Assembly (NCBI GenBank): GCA_021776685.1
Contig: JAJFFJ010000158.1
Span: 1 to 40,859, forward strand
Source: Alphaproteobacteria bacterium
Lineage (GTDB): Bacteria > Pseudomonadota > Alphaproteobacteria > Bin65
Direction of reading: 5' to 3'
Length of the DNA: 40,859 nucleotides
Below the pieces are notes generated by a model. That model was given only the letters and a program-made list of their open reading frames with translations. It had not been told where the DNA came from and did no database searches. Every line of letters starts with the position of its first letter. Within the stretch, counting starts at the first letter, position 1. A program made the position numbers and the translations under genes. Below, in pieces: positions 8,327-17,032 of the stretch.

Positions 8327-9445
8327 ATGTCGCGAATTTTCATTGTTGATGACCGAAGAACCAACCGGCGGATTCTGGGCGAGCTTGCTCGCCAGGTAGA
8401 GGAGTCTGTTGAAGTGTCGGATTATGAGGATCCGCGCAACGCGTTGCTGGCAGCCAGCGACTCGGTGCCGGACCTGATCATCACGGACTTCAATATGCCG
8501 GAGATGGATGGCGCTACCTTCGTGGACAGTTTCCGCGCGCTGCCGGGATGTGCCGATATCCCGGTTATCGTCGTCACTGCCTACGAAGACAGGGAATACC
8601 GCTACCGGGCGCTAGAGGCTGGCGCGACGGATTTCCTGCTCAGCCCTGTCGATCATCACGAATTCATCACCCGGGCGCGCAATTTGTTGAACCTGCGGCG
8701 CCAGATCATCGCGCGGGAAGCGGCGGAAACAGCCAACGAGGCAAAGACGGCATTTCTGGCCAATATGAGTCACGAACTGCGTACGCCTCTGAACGCCATC
8801 ATCGGTTTTGCCGAGGTGATGCAGAACGAGACGCTCGGTCCCATTGGAACGCCCAAGTATCTTGAATATTCGGCCCATATCTCGGAAAGCGCTGAGCAGC
8901 TGCGTGCGATTATCCAGAACATCCTCGACATCACACTGATCGAGGAGGGCAAGCTGGCTCTGAATCTGGAGGAGATTGATGCGGCCAAGGCACTGCAGGC
9001 GGCGACATTCATGCTGGCGCTTGACGCGTCCCAAAAAGACATTGTGTTGAATGCGGACTTGCCTGCCGACATGCCGCCAATCCATGTGGACAAGGGCAAA
9101 TTCTCACAGATATTCCTGAACCTGATCGCCAATGCGATCAAGTTCACGCCCGAAGGCGGCAACGTGACCGTTTCTGCCGAGCAGGTTGCGGACGGCCTGA
9201 ATATCAGAGTTGCAGACACGGGCATCGGGATGTCCCGTGATGACCAGAACCTCGCAATTCAGCGGTTTGGACAGGTTTCCAACAATCCGCACAACAAAAA
9301 ATACGCTGGCGCCGGGCTCGGCCTGACGCTGGCCATCAATCTGATCGAACTTCATGGTGGCAGCCTCAGCATCGACAGTGCCGAGGGAAAAGGCACAAAT
9401 GTACAGGTGTTCTTTCCCTTGGTGGTGATGCGGCAGACAGCCTGA
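8327..9445 (+). CDS. receiver-first hybrid histidine kinase (REC-HisKA-HATPase)
   Basis: A 372-residue soluble two-component protein. The N-terminal receiver (residues 1-122) has the acidic pair Asp8-Asp9, phospho-acceptor Asp54 in [12 protein letters not shown] and Thr84, but the conserved Lys of the K-P motif is Ser106 (LLSPVD). After a short helix comes HisKA with His149 in [13 protein letters not shown], then HATPase with the N box (NLIANAIKF), DTGIGM and AGAGLGL. There is no membrane segment, so its signal probably arrives through the receiver. GGAGGG stands five bases before the ATG at 8327; an upstream in-frame ATG at 8300 has no such site. The stop lies four bases before the rpfC-like gene, so the two are translated together and it may work in DSF signalling. 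Confidence 0.9.
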   Translation: MSRIFIVDDRRTNRRILGELARQVEESVEVSDYEDPRNALLAASDSVPDLIITDFNMPEMDGATFVDSFRALPGCADIPVIVVTAYEDREYRYRALEAGATDFLLSPVDHHEFITRARNLLNLRRQIIAREAAETANEAKTAFLANMSHELRTPLNAIIGFAEVMQNETLGPIGTPKYLEYSAHISESAEQLRAIIQNILDITLIEEGKLALNLEEIDAAKALQAATFMLALDASQKDIVLNADLPADMPPIHVDKGKFSQIFLNLIANAIKFTPEGGNVTVSAEQVADGLNIRVADTGIGMSRDDQNLAIQRFGQVSNNPHNKKYAGAGLGLTLAINLIELHGGSLSIDSAEGKGTNVQVFFPLVVMRQTA

Positions 9446-9449
9446 TCCC

Positions 9450-12302
9450 GTGACAGCCCAGCCGACCCCGTCTGAGGAAAGCGGCACCCCGGTGGCAGCC
9501 GACATCCCCGCTGAACCATCAGTCGAGGCGGCGGAACCGGCTGCGCGCGAAACAGTGTCAGCGCCGAAGCGGTCGCTTCTCAGAACCCAGATATTGTGCT
9601 CACTGATGGTGTTGACTGGCGCCTGGTGCGTCGGCGCCTACTTCTCGGCGTTGCGGGGTCCACATTTCGCCGGACAGTACCCTCTGGTTTATTGGGGGCT
9701 GTTTGCAGTTCTGGTTATTTGCATGGGGTGCCTTCTGGGCACCATCGCGGTCCAGGGCTTCCGGCGTATTGCAGATACATTTGCGGCACGCACAGACACC
9801 GAGCACCAACAGGCGATGTTGCGGCAGGTGCTGGCAAGCCTGGTGCTGGCGTTTTCGGCGTTGGCCACCGCGTTTGGCGCCACCGGCGCCGGCCTGTACT
9901 GGGCCATTTTCATCATGTCTGCCGGCATGTGCATGTCGGCACTGATCCTGTTCCATATCCTGTGGCGGCCGGCGGCTTCGCCGGTTCGGCGTGTGATTGC
10001 CGCCGTGTCCGAAACGCTGATGATGTGCTTCATCATGTATGTCGGCGGTGAAGGCACCTCGCTCCTCTATCCGCTGCTGCTGTTCGTGGTCTTCGGACAC
10101 GGTTTCAGGTTTGGCCTGCACTATCTGCTCGCTTCTGCATCGTTCGCGACAGTGGGCTTTGGGGTCATGATCATGGTGACCCCATTCTGGCAGGCGATTC
10201 CAGCGGTGGCCTATAGCCTGCTGGCAGGATTGATTGTCCTGCCGGCCTACGCGGCCACCCTGATTACCGCGCTCACGCGTGCGAAGGCGGAAGCTGAAGC
10301 GGCGAATCAGGCCAAATCACGGTTTCTTGCCACGATCAGCCACGAGCTGCGGACGCCGCTGACCGCGGTGATCGGCCTGAGCGGCCTGATTACCAATACG
10401 GAACTTGATTCCGAACAGCGGGGAATGGTGCGGTCGATCCGATCTTCCGCCCGGGCGCTGCTGTCGCTGATCAACAACATTCTGGATTTTTCCAAATACG
10501 AGGCCGGCAACATTGCGCTGAGCGCGGTCAAATTCGACCTGTGCGCGCTGCTGGCGGAAATCGACTCGATGTTCGCCGTCCAGGCTCGCGCCAAGGGCGT
10601 GCGATTCCAGATTCATCTGGCCGGCGATGTACCGGCAGGTCTGATGGGCGATGCTGACCACCTGCGCGATATCTTGATCAACCTCATCGGCAACGCGATG
10701 AAGTTCACGGAGGCGGGGCGGATCGCGGTTCGGGTCTCCGCCCAGGCCACGGATCGGCGGATACAGCTCAATGTCGATGTATCTGATAGCGGCATCGGAA
10801 TCCCCGAAAGCCAGCAGGACCGCATTTTCGAGCAGTTCAGTCAGGCTGACGAAACCACCAACCGCCGCTATGGCGGTACAGGTCTGGGGCTCGCGATCGT
10901 CCGCCATCTGGTCAACGCAATGGGCGGCACGCTTGGTCTGACCAGCGAGGAAGGCAAAGGCAGTACCTTCCATGTGAGCCTGCCGTTCGATCTCCATGAC
11001 GAGATCACCACCACAGCTTCTCGCCAGGTCGGGCATCAGGTGTTTCTGGTGGCGCTGCAGGAGCAGGAAGCAGGGGTTCTTTGCGACGGGATCGAAGCCC
11101 GTCAGGAACGTCCTGTTGTCCTCGAGAGCGCGGCCAAGTTTCTTGCCCTTGTCAAATCCGGGGCGCTGCCGCGGCGTCCTGTGATCGTCTTTGACGAGCG
11201 CCAATCCGATCTCGGACCCCTTGAATTTGCCCGCCTCGCCTATGGCCAGAGCGACCGGGTGACGCCTGTTCTTGTGCGTGTTGCAGATGGGCGCCAACCG
11301 GCCGGAGAAATCGATATGGACGCTGACAGCTATTACGCCGCCCGCATGGACGCGCCGCTTGACAGTGCGAACGTTGACCAGATCCTGCACTTTTCAGACT
11401 TTCTGGCCGGTGGCGTTGCCGCGGAGTCCGACGGAGAGGAACGCCCGGCAACCGTGCGGCCACTGAATGTGCTGCTGGCCGAGGACAATCCTGTCAACCA
11501 GAAGGTACTGGGCAAGATTCTCGAAAGCGCCGGCCACGAGGTCACGATCGTGGGCGCAGGTGACGATGCGCTTGATGCCTTGGGAGACGGCGGCTTTGAC
11601 ATCGCGCTGATGGATATGAACATGCCCGGCATGGGCGGTGCTGAAGCGGTCAAGTTGTACCGGTTCGAGGCGATGGGCGAGCCCCATCTGCCGATCATCG
11701 CCCTGACGGCGGATGCCACTGCCGAAAGTCGACAGGATGCGTCGGACGCCGGCATGGACGGCTATCTGACCAAGCCGATTGAGCCGGAAGATTTGTTGAG
11801 CGCTCTTGAGAAATATTGTGCGACAGAGGAAGCGGAGCAGGCGCCGGTGGTAGTTGGTGGCGAACCTGAACAGCTTCCAGATCTGCCGCAGGAGCCGGAG
11901 ATCGCTGCCCATCCACGGCGCGAGACAGCGCTGCCGCCGATTGTCGATCACAATGCGGTGGAAAGCCTGAAGGCGCTGGGCGGAACGGACTTCTATCAGG
12001 ATCTTCTGGAGGAATTCCTGACCGATAGCAGCAGGATCATGACCCGCGTGGCAGCCGCGATCGAATCAGCCGACGCCCGCGAGGTGAGAGACTCCACCCA
12101 CGCGATGCGAAGTGCGGCGGCTCACTTTGGCGCACGCAGGCTGCACAAGCTCTGCATGTCTGTCAGCAAGATTACCGAAGATGAAGTGCGGGACCGGGGC
12201 GCCGGATTCCTGGAAGAGCTGACCACTGAACTCGACCTCGTGTCGCGCGAACTGAAGGCTAACCCGAAACGCCCCGCGGCCGTCGCTGGTCTGCACGGCT
12301 GA
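9450..12302 (+). CDS. rpfC: RpfC-like membrane hybrid sensor kinase (TM-HisKA-HATPase-REC-Hpt)
   Basis: A 950-residue hybrid kinase. A Pro/Ala/Glu-rich tail (1-40) precedes about seven membrane helices (about 43-275), whose segment [10 protein letters not shown]...[26 protein letters not shown] resembles the DSF-sensing region of Xanthomonas RpfC. HisKA follows with His298 ([13 protein letters not shown]), HATPase with DSGIGIPES and GTGLGLAI, an ill-conserved receiver-like region (about 527-655), a true receiver (about 668-790, phospho-Asp722, Lys in TKPIEP) and a C-terminal Hpt domain with His884 ([13 protein letters not shown]). The GTG start lies four bases after the previous stop, and no separate ribosome site is evident. 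It converges on the rpfF-like gene with 11 bases between them, matching the convergent rpfC/rpfF layout I recall from Xanthomonas. RpfG is not in the window. Confidence 0.85.
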   Translation: MTAQPTPSEESGTPVAADIPAEPSVEAAEPAARETVSAPKRSLLRTQILCSLMVLTGAWCVGAYFSALRGPHFAGQYPLVYWGLFAVLVICMGCLLGTIAVQGFRRIADTFAARTDTEHQQAMLRQVLASLVLAFSALATAFGATGAGLYWAIFIMSAGMCMSALILFHILWRPAASPVRRVIAAVSETLMMCFIMYVGGEGTSLLYPLLLFVVFGHGFRFGLHYLLASASFATVGFGVMIMVTPFWQAIPAVAYSLLAGLIVLPAYAATLITALTRAKAEAEAANQAKSRFLATISHELRTPLTAVIGLSGLITNTELDSEQRGMVRSIRSSARALLSLINNILDFSKYEAGNIALSAVKFDLCALLAEIDSMFAVQARAKGVRFQIHLAGDVPAGLMGDADHLRDILINLIGNAMKFTEAGRIAVRVSAQATDRRIQLNVDVSDSGIGIPESQQDRIFEQFSQADETTNRRYGGTGLGLAIVRHLVNAMGGTLGLTSEEGKGSTFHVSLPFDLHDEITTTASRQVGHQVFLVALQEQEAGVLCDGIEARQERPVVLESAAKFLALVKSGALPRRPVIVFDERQSDLGPLEFARLAYGQSDRVTPVLVRVADGRQPAGEIDMDADSYYAARMDAPLDSANVDQILHFSDFLAGGVAAESDGEERPATVRPLNVLLAEDNPVNQKVLGKILESAGHEVTIVGAGDDALDALGDGGFDIALMDMNMPGMGGAEAVKLYRFEAMGEPHLPIIALTADATAESRQDASDAGMDGYLTKPIEPEDLLSALEKYCATEEAEQAPVVVGGEPEQLPDLPQEPEIAAHPRRETALPPIVDHNAVESLKALGGTDFYQDLLEEFLTDSSRIMTRVAAAIESADAREVRDSTHAMRSAAAHFGARRLHKLCMSVSKITEDEVRDRGAGFLEELTTELDLVSRELKANPKRPAAVAGLHG

Positions 12303-12313
12303 GCGAGATATCC

Positions 12314-13318
12314 TCAGGACGTGGTGCGTGACCCGCGGCGCACCTGGGCGGCCGCCAGGCGGCGCATCTTCTTCAGATCGCTGGGTGACAGCTTCAGGGC
12401 CGTTTCGACCCAGGCATCCACCACTGCTTCAAGTTCCTGATAAGTGATCGGATTGACGATATGCCGTGTCTGGTAGATCGCCCGATGAGCGTGATAGCGC
12501 GGCTCGTTGCGCTCCACATATTCGATCAGCGCTTCCCGGCCAAAGCCATCATCGGCGACTTCGTCCACAAGGCCCATCTCGTGCAGTTCCTCGGCGCTGT
12601 AGATTTTGCCCGACTTGATCATGCGCTCTGCGCCAACCGTGCCCAGTCTGCGTGACAGGAAGGAATAGGCGCCCATTCCCGGGAACAGGCCAAAAAGAAT
12701 TTCCGGCAGGCCGAATTTGGCGCTTTTCTCTGCAATGATCACGTCGCTGCTCAGCGCCTGTTCAAAGCCGCCGCCCAGTGCATCGCCCTGCACAAGTGAA
12801 ATGGTGCTGACCGGCAGATCCAGATGGCTTGAATGGGCAAACACGCAGTCAATGCACAGCTTGGCATATTGCAGGAGGCCGGAGCGGTCTTCAGCTTCGA
12901 CCGCGGAAGCGAACAATTCCAGATGTCCGCCCATGTTGAAGATACCGGGGATATAGGAGCCAACGACGAGATAGCGGACCGGCTCGCGACCGTTGCCCGC
13001 ATCGGCGAAGCTTTGCCGTACGGCAGTCTGGGCCGCGCGAATTTCCTTGAGCAGATCGGTGGTGAAGCAGGGGCGTTCTGACGGGTTCATGAACGACCAC
13101 AGAATCTGACGCTCCGCATCCAGCTCGACGCTCAGCTCGCGAAACCCGGTCCGCGCCATGGGGCCATCCATGGGAGAGTCGATGCCATCGATCTTGCGGT
13201 AACCCCGGCGCGCTGTTGGCGCTACGGGCAACGGCATTTCCGCTCTGGTCATGCTGGAACCAGTTCGGTCGTTGCGCGATGTCGTCGGCGTTTTTGCCAG
13301 CTCCAGGCCATCATTCAT
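12314..13318 (-). CDS. rpfF: RpfF-like DSF synthase (enoyl-CoA hydratase family)
   Basis: A crotonase-fold protein of 334 residues. It matches RpfF closely: YLVVGSYIPGIFNMGGHLELF, ISLVQGDALGGGFEQALSSDVIIAE and FGLPEILFGLFPGMGAYSFLSRR. The two glutamates needed for dehydratase and thioesterase activity in Xanthomonas RpfF (Glu141 and Glu161) correspond to Glu186 and Glu206, with the same 20-residue spacing. The family reaction makes cis-2-unsaturated fatty acids (DSF) from 3-hydroxyacyl-ACP. The N-terminus is about 45 residues longer than Xanthomonas RpfF and looks disordered. The ATG at 13318 is preferred because GGGAG lies eight bases upstream; a TTG at 13333 is the alternative. The promoter region holds the GTTAAC array shared with the divergent hydrolase gene. 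Confidence 0.9.
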   Translation of the reverse strand: MNDGLELAKTPTTSRNDRTGSSMTRAEMPLPVAPTARRGYRKIDGIDSPMDGPMARTGFRELSVELDAERQILWSFMNPSERPCFTTDLLKEIRAAQTAVRQSFADAGNGREPVRYLVVGSYIPGIFNMGGHLELFASAVEAEDRSGLLQYAKLCIDCVFAHSSHLDLPVSTISLVQGDALGGGFEQALSSDVIIAEKSAKFGLPEILFGLFPGMGAYSFLSRRLGTVGAERMIKSGKIYSAEELHEMGLVDEVADDGFGREALIEYVERNEPRYHAHRAIYQTRHIVNPITYQELEAVVDAWVETALKLSPSDLKKMRRLAAAQVRRGSRTTS

Positions 13319-13405
13319 GCCCGTTTCTCCCAAGCATTTTTCATTTACTTTTTGTTAAGAATTGGACAATGCCAAGTAATCAGGAAAAATTCAAGTATTA
13401 CGTGC

Positions 13406-13457
13406 GTTAACGATTTGTTAACTATTTGTTAACTGTTTGTTAACCATATTTTTTAAC
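13406..13457. promoter_or_regulatory. phased GTTAAC array, candidate CtrA binding sites
   Basis: GTTAAC occurs at 13406, 13417, 13428 and 13439, a strict 11-base period, and a fifth TTAACC begins at 13453. Adjacent boxes read TTAA-N7-TTAAC, which is the published consensus for the cell-cycle regulator CtrA in alphaproteobacteria, so the array holds three overlapping full sites. The last box extends to TTAACCAT, the eight-base half-site also reported for CtrA in Caulobacter. The array lies midway in an AT-rich 214-base gap, about 90 bases from the rpfF start and 90-130 bases from the hydrolase start. Which gene it controls is not decided by the sequence. Confidence 0.7.
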
Positions 13458-13466
13458 CAATATATT
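13437..13466 (+). promoter_or_regulatory. possible promoter of the alpha/beta hydrolase gene
   Basis: TTGTTA (13437-13442) and TATATT (13461-13466) with an 18-base spacer resemble a housekeeping promoter. The -35 element overlaps the last GTTAAC box, the usual position for CtrA-activated promoters. Transcription would begin near 13473, about 60 bases before the ATG. Confidence 0.4.
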
Positions 13467-13532
13467 TTGCTTTATTTCTCCAACTGCTACTTGTCTCTTG
13501 AACTTACTTGGGTTTTTCGGTGAGTTGGTCTG

Positions 13533-14354
13533 ATGCCTTTGGTTGAATCGGCGGGGCTTCGGGCCCATTACCTGGAGCGGGGACGAGGGGGTGAGCGAGA
13601 GCCGGCGGCGCTCTTGCTGCACAGCGCTGGTCTGGGCGCAGGTCAATGGCGTCAACTTATGGGCGCGCTGGAGCACGATATCTGGACCATTGCGCCCAAT
13701 CTGCGCGGTTATGGACGTACATCGCCCTGGCCCGCAGACGAACCCATGAACCCCGAGGCGGAACTGGATCTGATTGATCTGGTCTTGGCCGGTTTGCCGG
13801 CTGAGGTTCATTTAATTGGACATTCCCTCGGCGCCTGGCTCGCGCTGCTGGCGTGCCGGCGCCATCCCGGGCGTTTCAAATCCCTTGTGCTGGTTGAACC
13901 TGTAACCTTGGGGATTTTGCATGTGGCCAGCGAATCGGCGGCGCGCGAGGAGGTCGGCACGATGATCGGCGATTTCATGGACCGCTTTGGCGCGGGTGAT
14001 ATCGCCGGGGCGATGGAGCGTTTTACCGACTATTGGTATGGCAACGGAGCTTGGGCGGCGATCCCGGCGGCGCAGCGGCTGCCGATATTTGCGCGGGCGG
14101 GAAAGATGGCCGCAGATATCAAAGCCGCGTGGGCAGATCGCCTGCCGCTGGCCCATTATGCATCCAGTATTGGCGATGCACTGGTGCTGGGCGCGGAGAA
14201 TACATCTTTAGCGGCACGCAGGATGGCCGCCCTGTTGGCGGATACGCTGCCCGGGGCGACCTGCATCCAGATCGACGGCGCGGGGCACCTGGCGCCCGCG
14301 ACCCATCCTGATGAGGTTGCCGCGTTGATTCGGGGTCACCTGGCTCGCCCGTGA
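13533..14354 (+). CDS. alpha/beta-fold hydrolase next to rpfF
   Basis: A 273-residue hydrolase with the nucleophile elbow GHSLGAW (Ser98), an oxyanion-side motif LLLHSAGLGAGQW, and the catalytic His252 in GAGHLAP. The acid is less clear: Glu222 in VLGAENTS lies where the family Asp is expected. No signal peptide is present, so it is cytoplasmic. GGTGAG lies about 8 bases before the ATG. It is divergent from rpfF and upstream of the acyl-CoA ligase with 110 bases between them. A role in thioester or lipid-signal hydrolysis would fit the context, but many family members act on unrelated esters. Confidence 0.85.
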   Translation: MPLVESAGLRAHYLERGRGGEREPAALLLHSAGLGAGQWRQLMGALEHDIWTIAPNLRGYGRTSPWPADEPMNPEAELDLIDLVLAGLPAEVHLIGHSLGAWLALLACRRHPGRFKSLVLVEPVTLGILHVASESAAREEVGTMIGDFMDRFGAGDIAGAMERFTDYWYGNGAWAAIPAAQRLPIFARAGKMAADIKAAWADRLPLAHYASSIGDALVLGAENTSLAARRMAALLADTLPGATCIQIDGAGHLAPATHPDEVAALIRGHLARP

Positions 14355-14464
14355 TGGCACCTCGGGAATAGTCTATCGGGTCCGCACGGGCGGATAATGG
14401 GTTGCCTGCAGGCCCTCCGGTCACGCACAATCCCGGCCCAAATTCGCTTTGCAGGGAGTGGGGC

Positions 14465-16180
14465 ATGTCCGAAGACGGAGCCGGCGCGGTGGCGCCCGGG
14501 ACAACCAGCGATCAGCCGTTCCTCAATAAGTATCCGGAGGGTGTCAGCTGGCAATTCGATGTGCCCGCACAACCCGTGCCAGCAATTCTGGACCGCGCGG
14601 TGTCACGCTGGCCGGATGGCAATATGACCGATTTCCTCGGCAAGCGGCTGACCTATCGGGAGGTCAACGACCTTGTGAACCGGGCCGCAAAGGGTTTGCA
14701 GGATCTGGGGGTCACCAAGGGCACAAAGGTGGGCCTGTTCCTGCCAAACTGCCCCTATCACATCATCTTTTACTACGCGGTGCTGCGCGCCGGCGGCACG
14801 GTGGTGAACTACAACCCTCTCTACGTCGAGAAGGAGCTGGTGCACCAGATTGAGGATTCCCACACCGACATCATCGTTACACTCGATATCAAGGTCCTGT
14901 TCGAAAAGATGCAGACAATGCTGGCCGAAACCCGGCTGAAGCATATCATCGTCTGCCGCATGGCGGACGCGCTCGGCGGAATCAAGAAGTTGCTTTTCCC
15001 GATCGCGCGACGCAAGGACCTCGCCAAAATCCAATATGGCAGTGACGTTGTGAAATACGCGGACGTCATTTCCAACAATGGCGCCTATACGCGGGTGGAC
15101 ATCGATCCGGAGGAGGATGTCGCTGTCCTGCAATATACCGGCGGCACCACGGGCGTGCCCAAGGGCGCCATGCTGACCCATGCCAACCTGTATCTGAACA
15201 CGGCGCAGACGGATGCCTGGTTCGCCTATCGGGAGGACAATGGCGGCGAGAAGACGTTGGCGATTCTGCCGTTCTTCCACGTCTATGGCATGACCGCGAT
15301 CATGAATTTCGGCATCTGGCGAGGGGCGGAAATGATCCTTCTGCCCCGGTTTGAAATCGACAATGTGGTCGACGTGATCGACAAGCAGAAGCTGAGCCTG
15401 ATGGCGGGCGTGCCGACCATGTACAGCGCCCTCCTGCACCATCCGAAGTCCCGTGAAATCGACTGGTCATCGTTCCAGTTCTTCAGTTCCGGAGGCGCCC
15501 CCCTGCCGGTCGAGACGCTGCGGGCGTTCCAGGAGCTGACAGGCCGGCAGATCTGCGAGGGTTATGGCCTGACCGAGACCTCGCCGGTCGCTTGCGCAAT
15601 CCCGGAAACGGGGGTCTACAAGCCGGCGTCTATCGGGCTGCCGGTGCCCGGCACGCTGGTCGAGATTGTCGACATGGACGATCCCTCGAAGCTTATGCCG
15701 CAGGGAGAAAAGGGCGAACTGACAATCAGCGGGCCGCAGGTGATGAAGGGCTATTGGGGCCGGCCTGAGGCGACGGCCGAATCAATTCATAACGGCCGCT
15801 TGCTTACCGGCGACATCGGCTATCAGGATGAAGATGGCTACACCTTCATTGTCGACCGCAAGAAAGAGATGATCATTGCGAGCGGCTACAATGTCTATCC
15901 GCGCCATGTGGAGGAAGCCATCTATGAGCATCCGGCGGTGGAGGAAGTCGCAGTTGTCGGCCTGCCGGACGAATACCGCGGTCAGACCGTGAAGGCCTAC
16001 ATCAAGCTCAAAGACGGTGCTGAGCTGACCGACAGCAAGCTCGAGGAATTCCTCAAGGACCGGTTGTCGCCGATTCAACTTCCCAAGATCGTCGAATTCC
16101 GCGGCGAGTTGCCGAAGTCAGCCATCGGCAAAATCCTCAAGAAAGAACTGCTTGAGGAAGAAGCCGCCCGGAAAATATAG
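14465..16180 (+). CDS. fadD: long-chain fatty-acid CoA ligase (FadD/RpfB-like)
   Basis: A 571-residue AMP-binding enzyme that activates fatty acids with ATP and CoA. The P-loop-like motif YTGGTTGVPKGAMLTH, the GYGLTETSP motif, TGDIGYQDEDGY with FIVDRKKEMIIASGYNVYPRHVEE (the FACS signature), and the catalytic Lys in PKSAIGKILKKEL are all present. AGGGAG six bases before the ATG at 14465 sets the start; an upstream in-frame ATG at 14402 is poor. In Xanthomonas, RpfB is a FadD-type ligase next to rpfF and takes part in DSF turnover; the position here suggests a similar role, though general fatty-acid use is equally possible. The stop codon is inside a perfect palindrome. Confidence 0.92.
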   Translation: MSEDGAGAVAPGTTSDQPFLNKYPEGVSWQFDVPAQPVPAILDRAVSRWPDGNMTDFLGKRLTYREVNDLVNRAAKGLQDLGVTKGTKVGLFLPNCPYHIIFYYAVLRAGGTVVNYNPLYVEKELVHQIEDSHTDIIVTLDIKVLFEKMQTMLAETRLKHIIVCRMADALGGIKKLLFPIARRKDLAKIQYGSDVVKYADVISNNGAYTRVDIDPEEDVAVLQYTGGTTGVPKGAMLTHANLYLNTAQTDAWFAYREDNGGEKTLAILPFFHVYGMTAIMNFGIWRGAEMILLPRFEIDNVVDVIDKQKLSLMAGVPTMYSALLHHPKSREIDWSSFQFFSSGGAPLPVETLRAFQELTGRQICEGYGLTETSPVACAIPETGVYKPASIGLPVPGTLVEIVDMDDPSKLMPQGEKGELTISGPQVMKGYWGRPEATAESIHNGRLLTGDIGYQDEDGYTFIVDRKKEMIIASGYNVYPRHVEEAIYEHPAVEEVAVVGLPDEYRGQTVKAYIKLKDGAELTDSKLEEFLKDRLSPIQLPKIVEFRGELPKSAIGKILKKELLEEEAARKI

Positions 16181-16200
16181 CGCCAAATTTGGCGCTATAT
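16175..16200. terminator. perfect 26-bp palindrome between convergent genes
   Basis: The half ATATAGCGCCAAA (16175-16187) is followed directly by its exact reverse complement (16188-16200). As RNA it folds into a 10-bp stem with an AAAUUU loop on either strand. It contains the TAG stop of the acyl-CoA ligase and sits before the end of the convergent gene, so a bidirectional terminator is likely, although a U-rich tail is lacking. Confidence 0.6.
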
Positions 16201-16211
16201 CCGGCCGGAAA

Positions 16212-17006
16212 TCAGCGCCCGACCCGCCGCCAAGGGCGCGCGCAATAAAGGGTGTAGGGCGGCTTTCGGTTGGACGCGCAAACGCGATAGCTGCGCCGCA
16301 CCTGGACCGAAGGCTTTTGAAACCGGAACTGGGTGCGGACCCAGACCTGACCACGGGGTGGCACAGGCGGGACGATGCCGGGCCATTCCTTGTCCAACAC
16401 CGTCTGACGTGACCGTGGCGCGACGCGGCGAAACAGCCTCAGATGCTTTTTGGTGGAAGGCTGGGTGCCGCGGTTGAAAAACAGCACCTCGATATTCATG
16501 CCGACGGTCTCCGGACCCTGCCGGATCGGGCGCAGGCGCCATAGACGGACCCTCAAGTCCGGTCCCGGCCCACGCGGAACAATCACACGCCGAACCGGCG
16601 AACAGTTGTTGCGGGTGCGAACCTCGCCCGGTACTGCCTCAAAACACACATAATAGTAATAGGCGCCCGGCCGCCGAGGGCCGTCAAAAGCAATGGAGCG
16701 CAGGCGTTTGGGGCGGAAGCCGGCGCGTCCGGGAACATCTTCCTCAAACTTGTATCTGCGGACCACAGCATCGTCCTGCGGCGTCGTCCGGCGTGCGTCA
16801 GGGGTGCGATAGACCCGAACATGTGGCCGCCGCGCGTTGCCTCGTCCCCAGTTCGCGTACCAGTAGGTCAGCACCACCTTGGGCGCCCGCCATCGGGCGC
16901 GCATCTGGTAGATACGCAGATCGGGCGCCTGGGCCGCCGCGGCTCCAGCTTCAACAATTCCCGCCATCGCAAGACAGATCGCAATGGCTGTTGTTTTCAT
17001 GGTCAT
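16212..17006 (-). CDS. secreted protein with two CARDB-like repeats
   Basis: A 264-residue protein with a clear signal peptide (residues 1-26, ending AAAAQA). The mature part is very rich in Arg and Pro and has two similar segments that each begin PDLR: one with VVLTYWYANWGRGNARRPHVRVYR, the other with MNIEVLFFNRGTQPSTKKHLRLFRR. Beta strands followed by a WGRG/NRGT turn are typical of CARDB-type Ig-like domains found in surface proteins. Paired Cys residues (CFEAV...NNC and CASN...YC) suggest disulfides. No catalytic motif is seen. AAGGGAAAG lies about 7 bases upstream of the ATG. It follows the DUF2207 gene by 26 bases on the same strand and may belong to that transcript. Confidence 0.65.
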   Translation of the reverse strand: MTMKTTAIAICLAMAGIVEAGAAAAQAPDLRIYQMRARWRAPKVVLTYWYANWGRGNARRPHVRVYRTPDARRTTPQDDAVVRRYKFEEDVPGRAGFRPKRLRSIAFDGPRRPGAYYYYVCFEAVPGEVRTRNNCSPVRRVIVPRGPGPDLRVRLWRLRPIRQGPETVGMNIEVLFFNRGTQPSTKKHLRLFRRVAPRSRQTVLDKEWPGIVPPVPPRGQVWVRTQFRFQKPSVQVRRSYRVCASNRKPPYTLYCARPWRRVGR

Positions 17007-17032
17007 GGTTTTTCTTTCCCTTCTTGCCGACC

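Noticed and set aside
13406-13449. Tandem repeat as a CRISPR array
   Set aside because: The repeat is only 11 bases with no spacers, and no cas gene is nearby.
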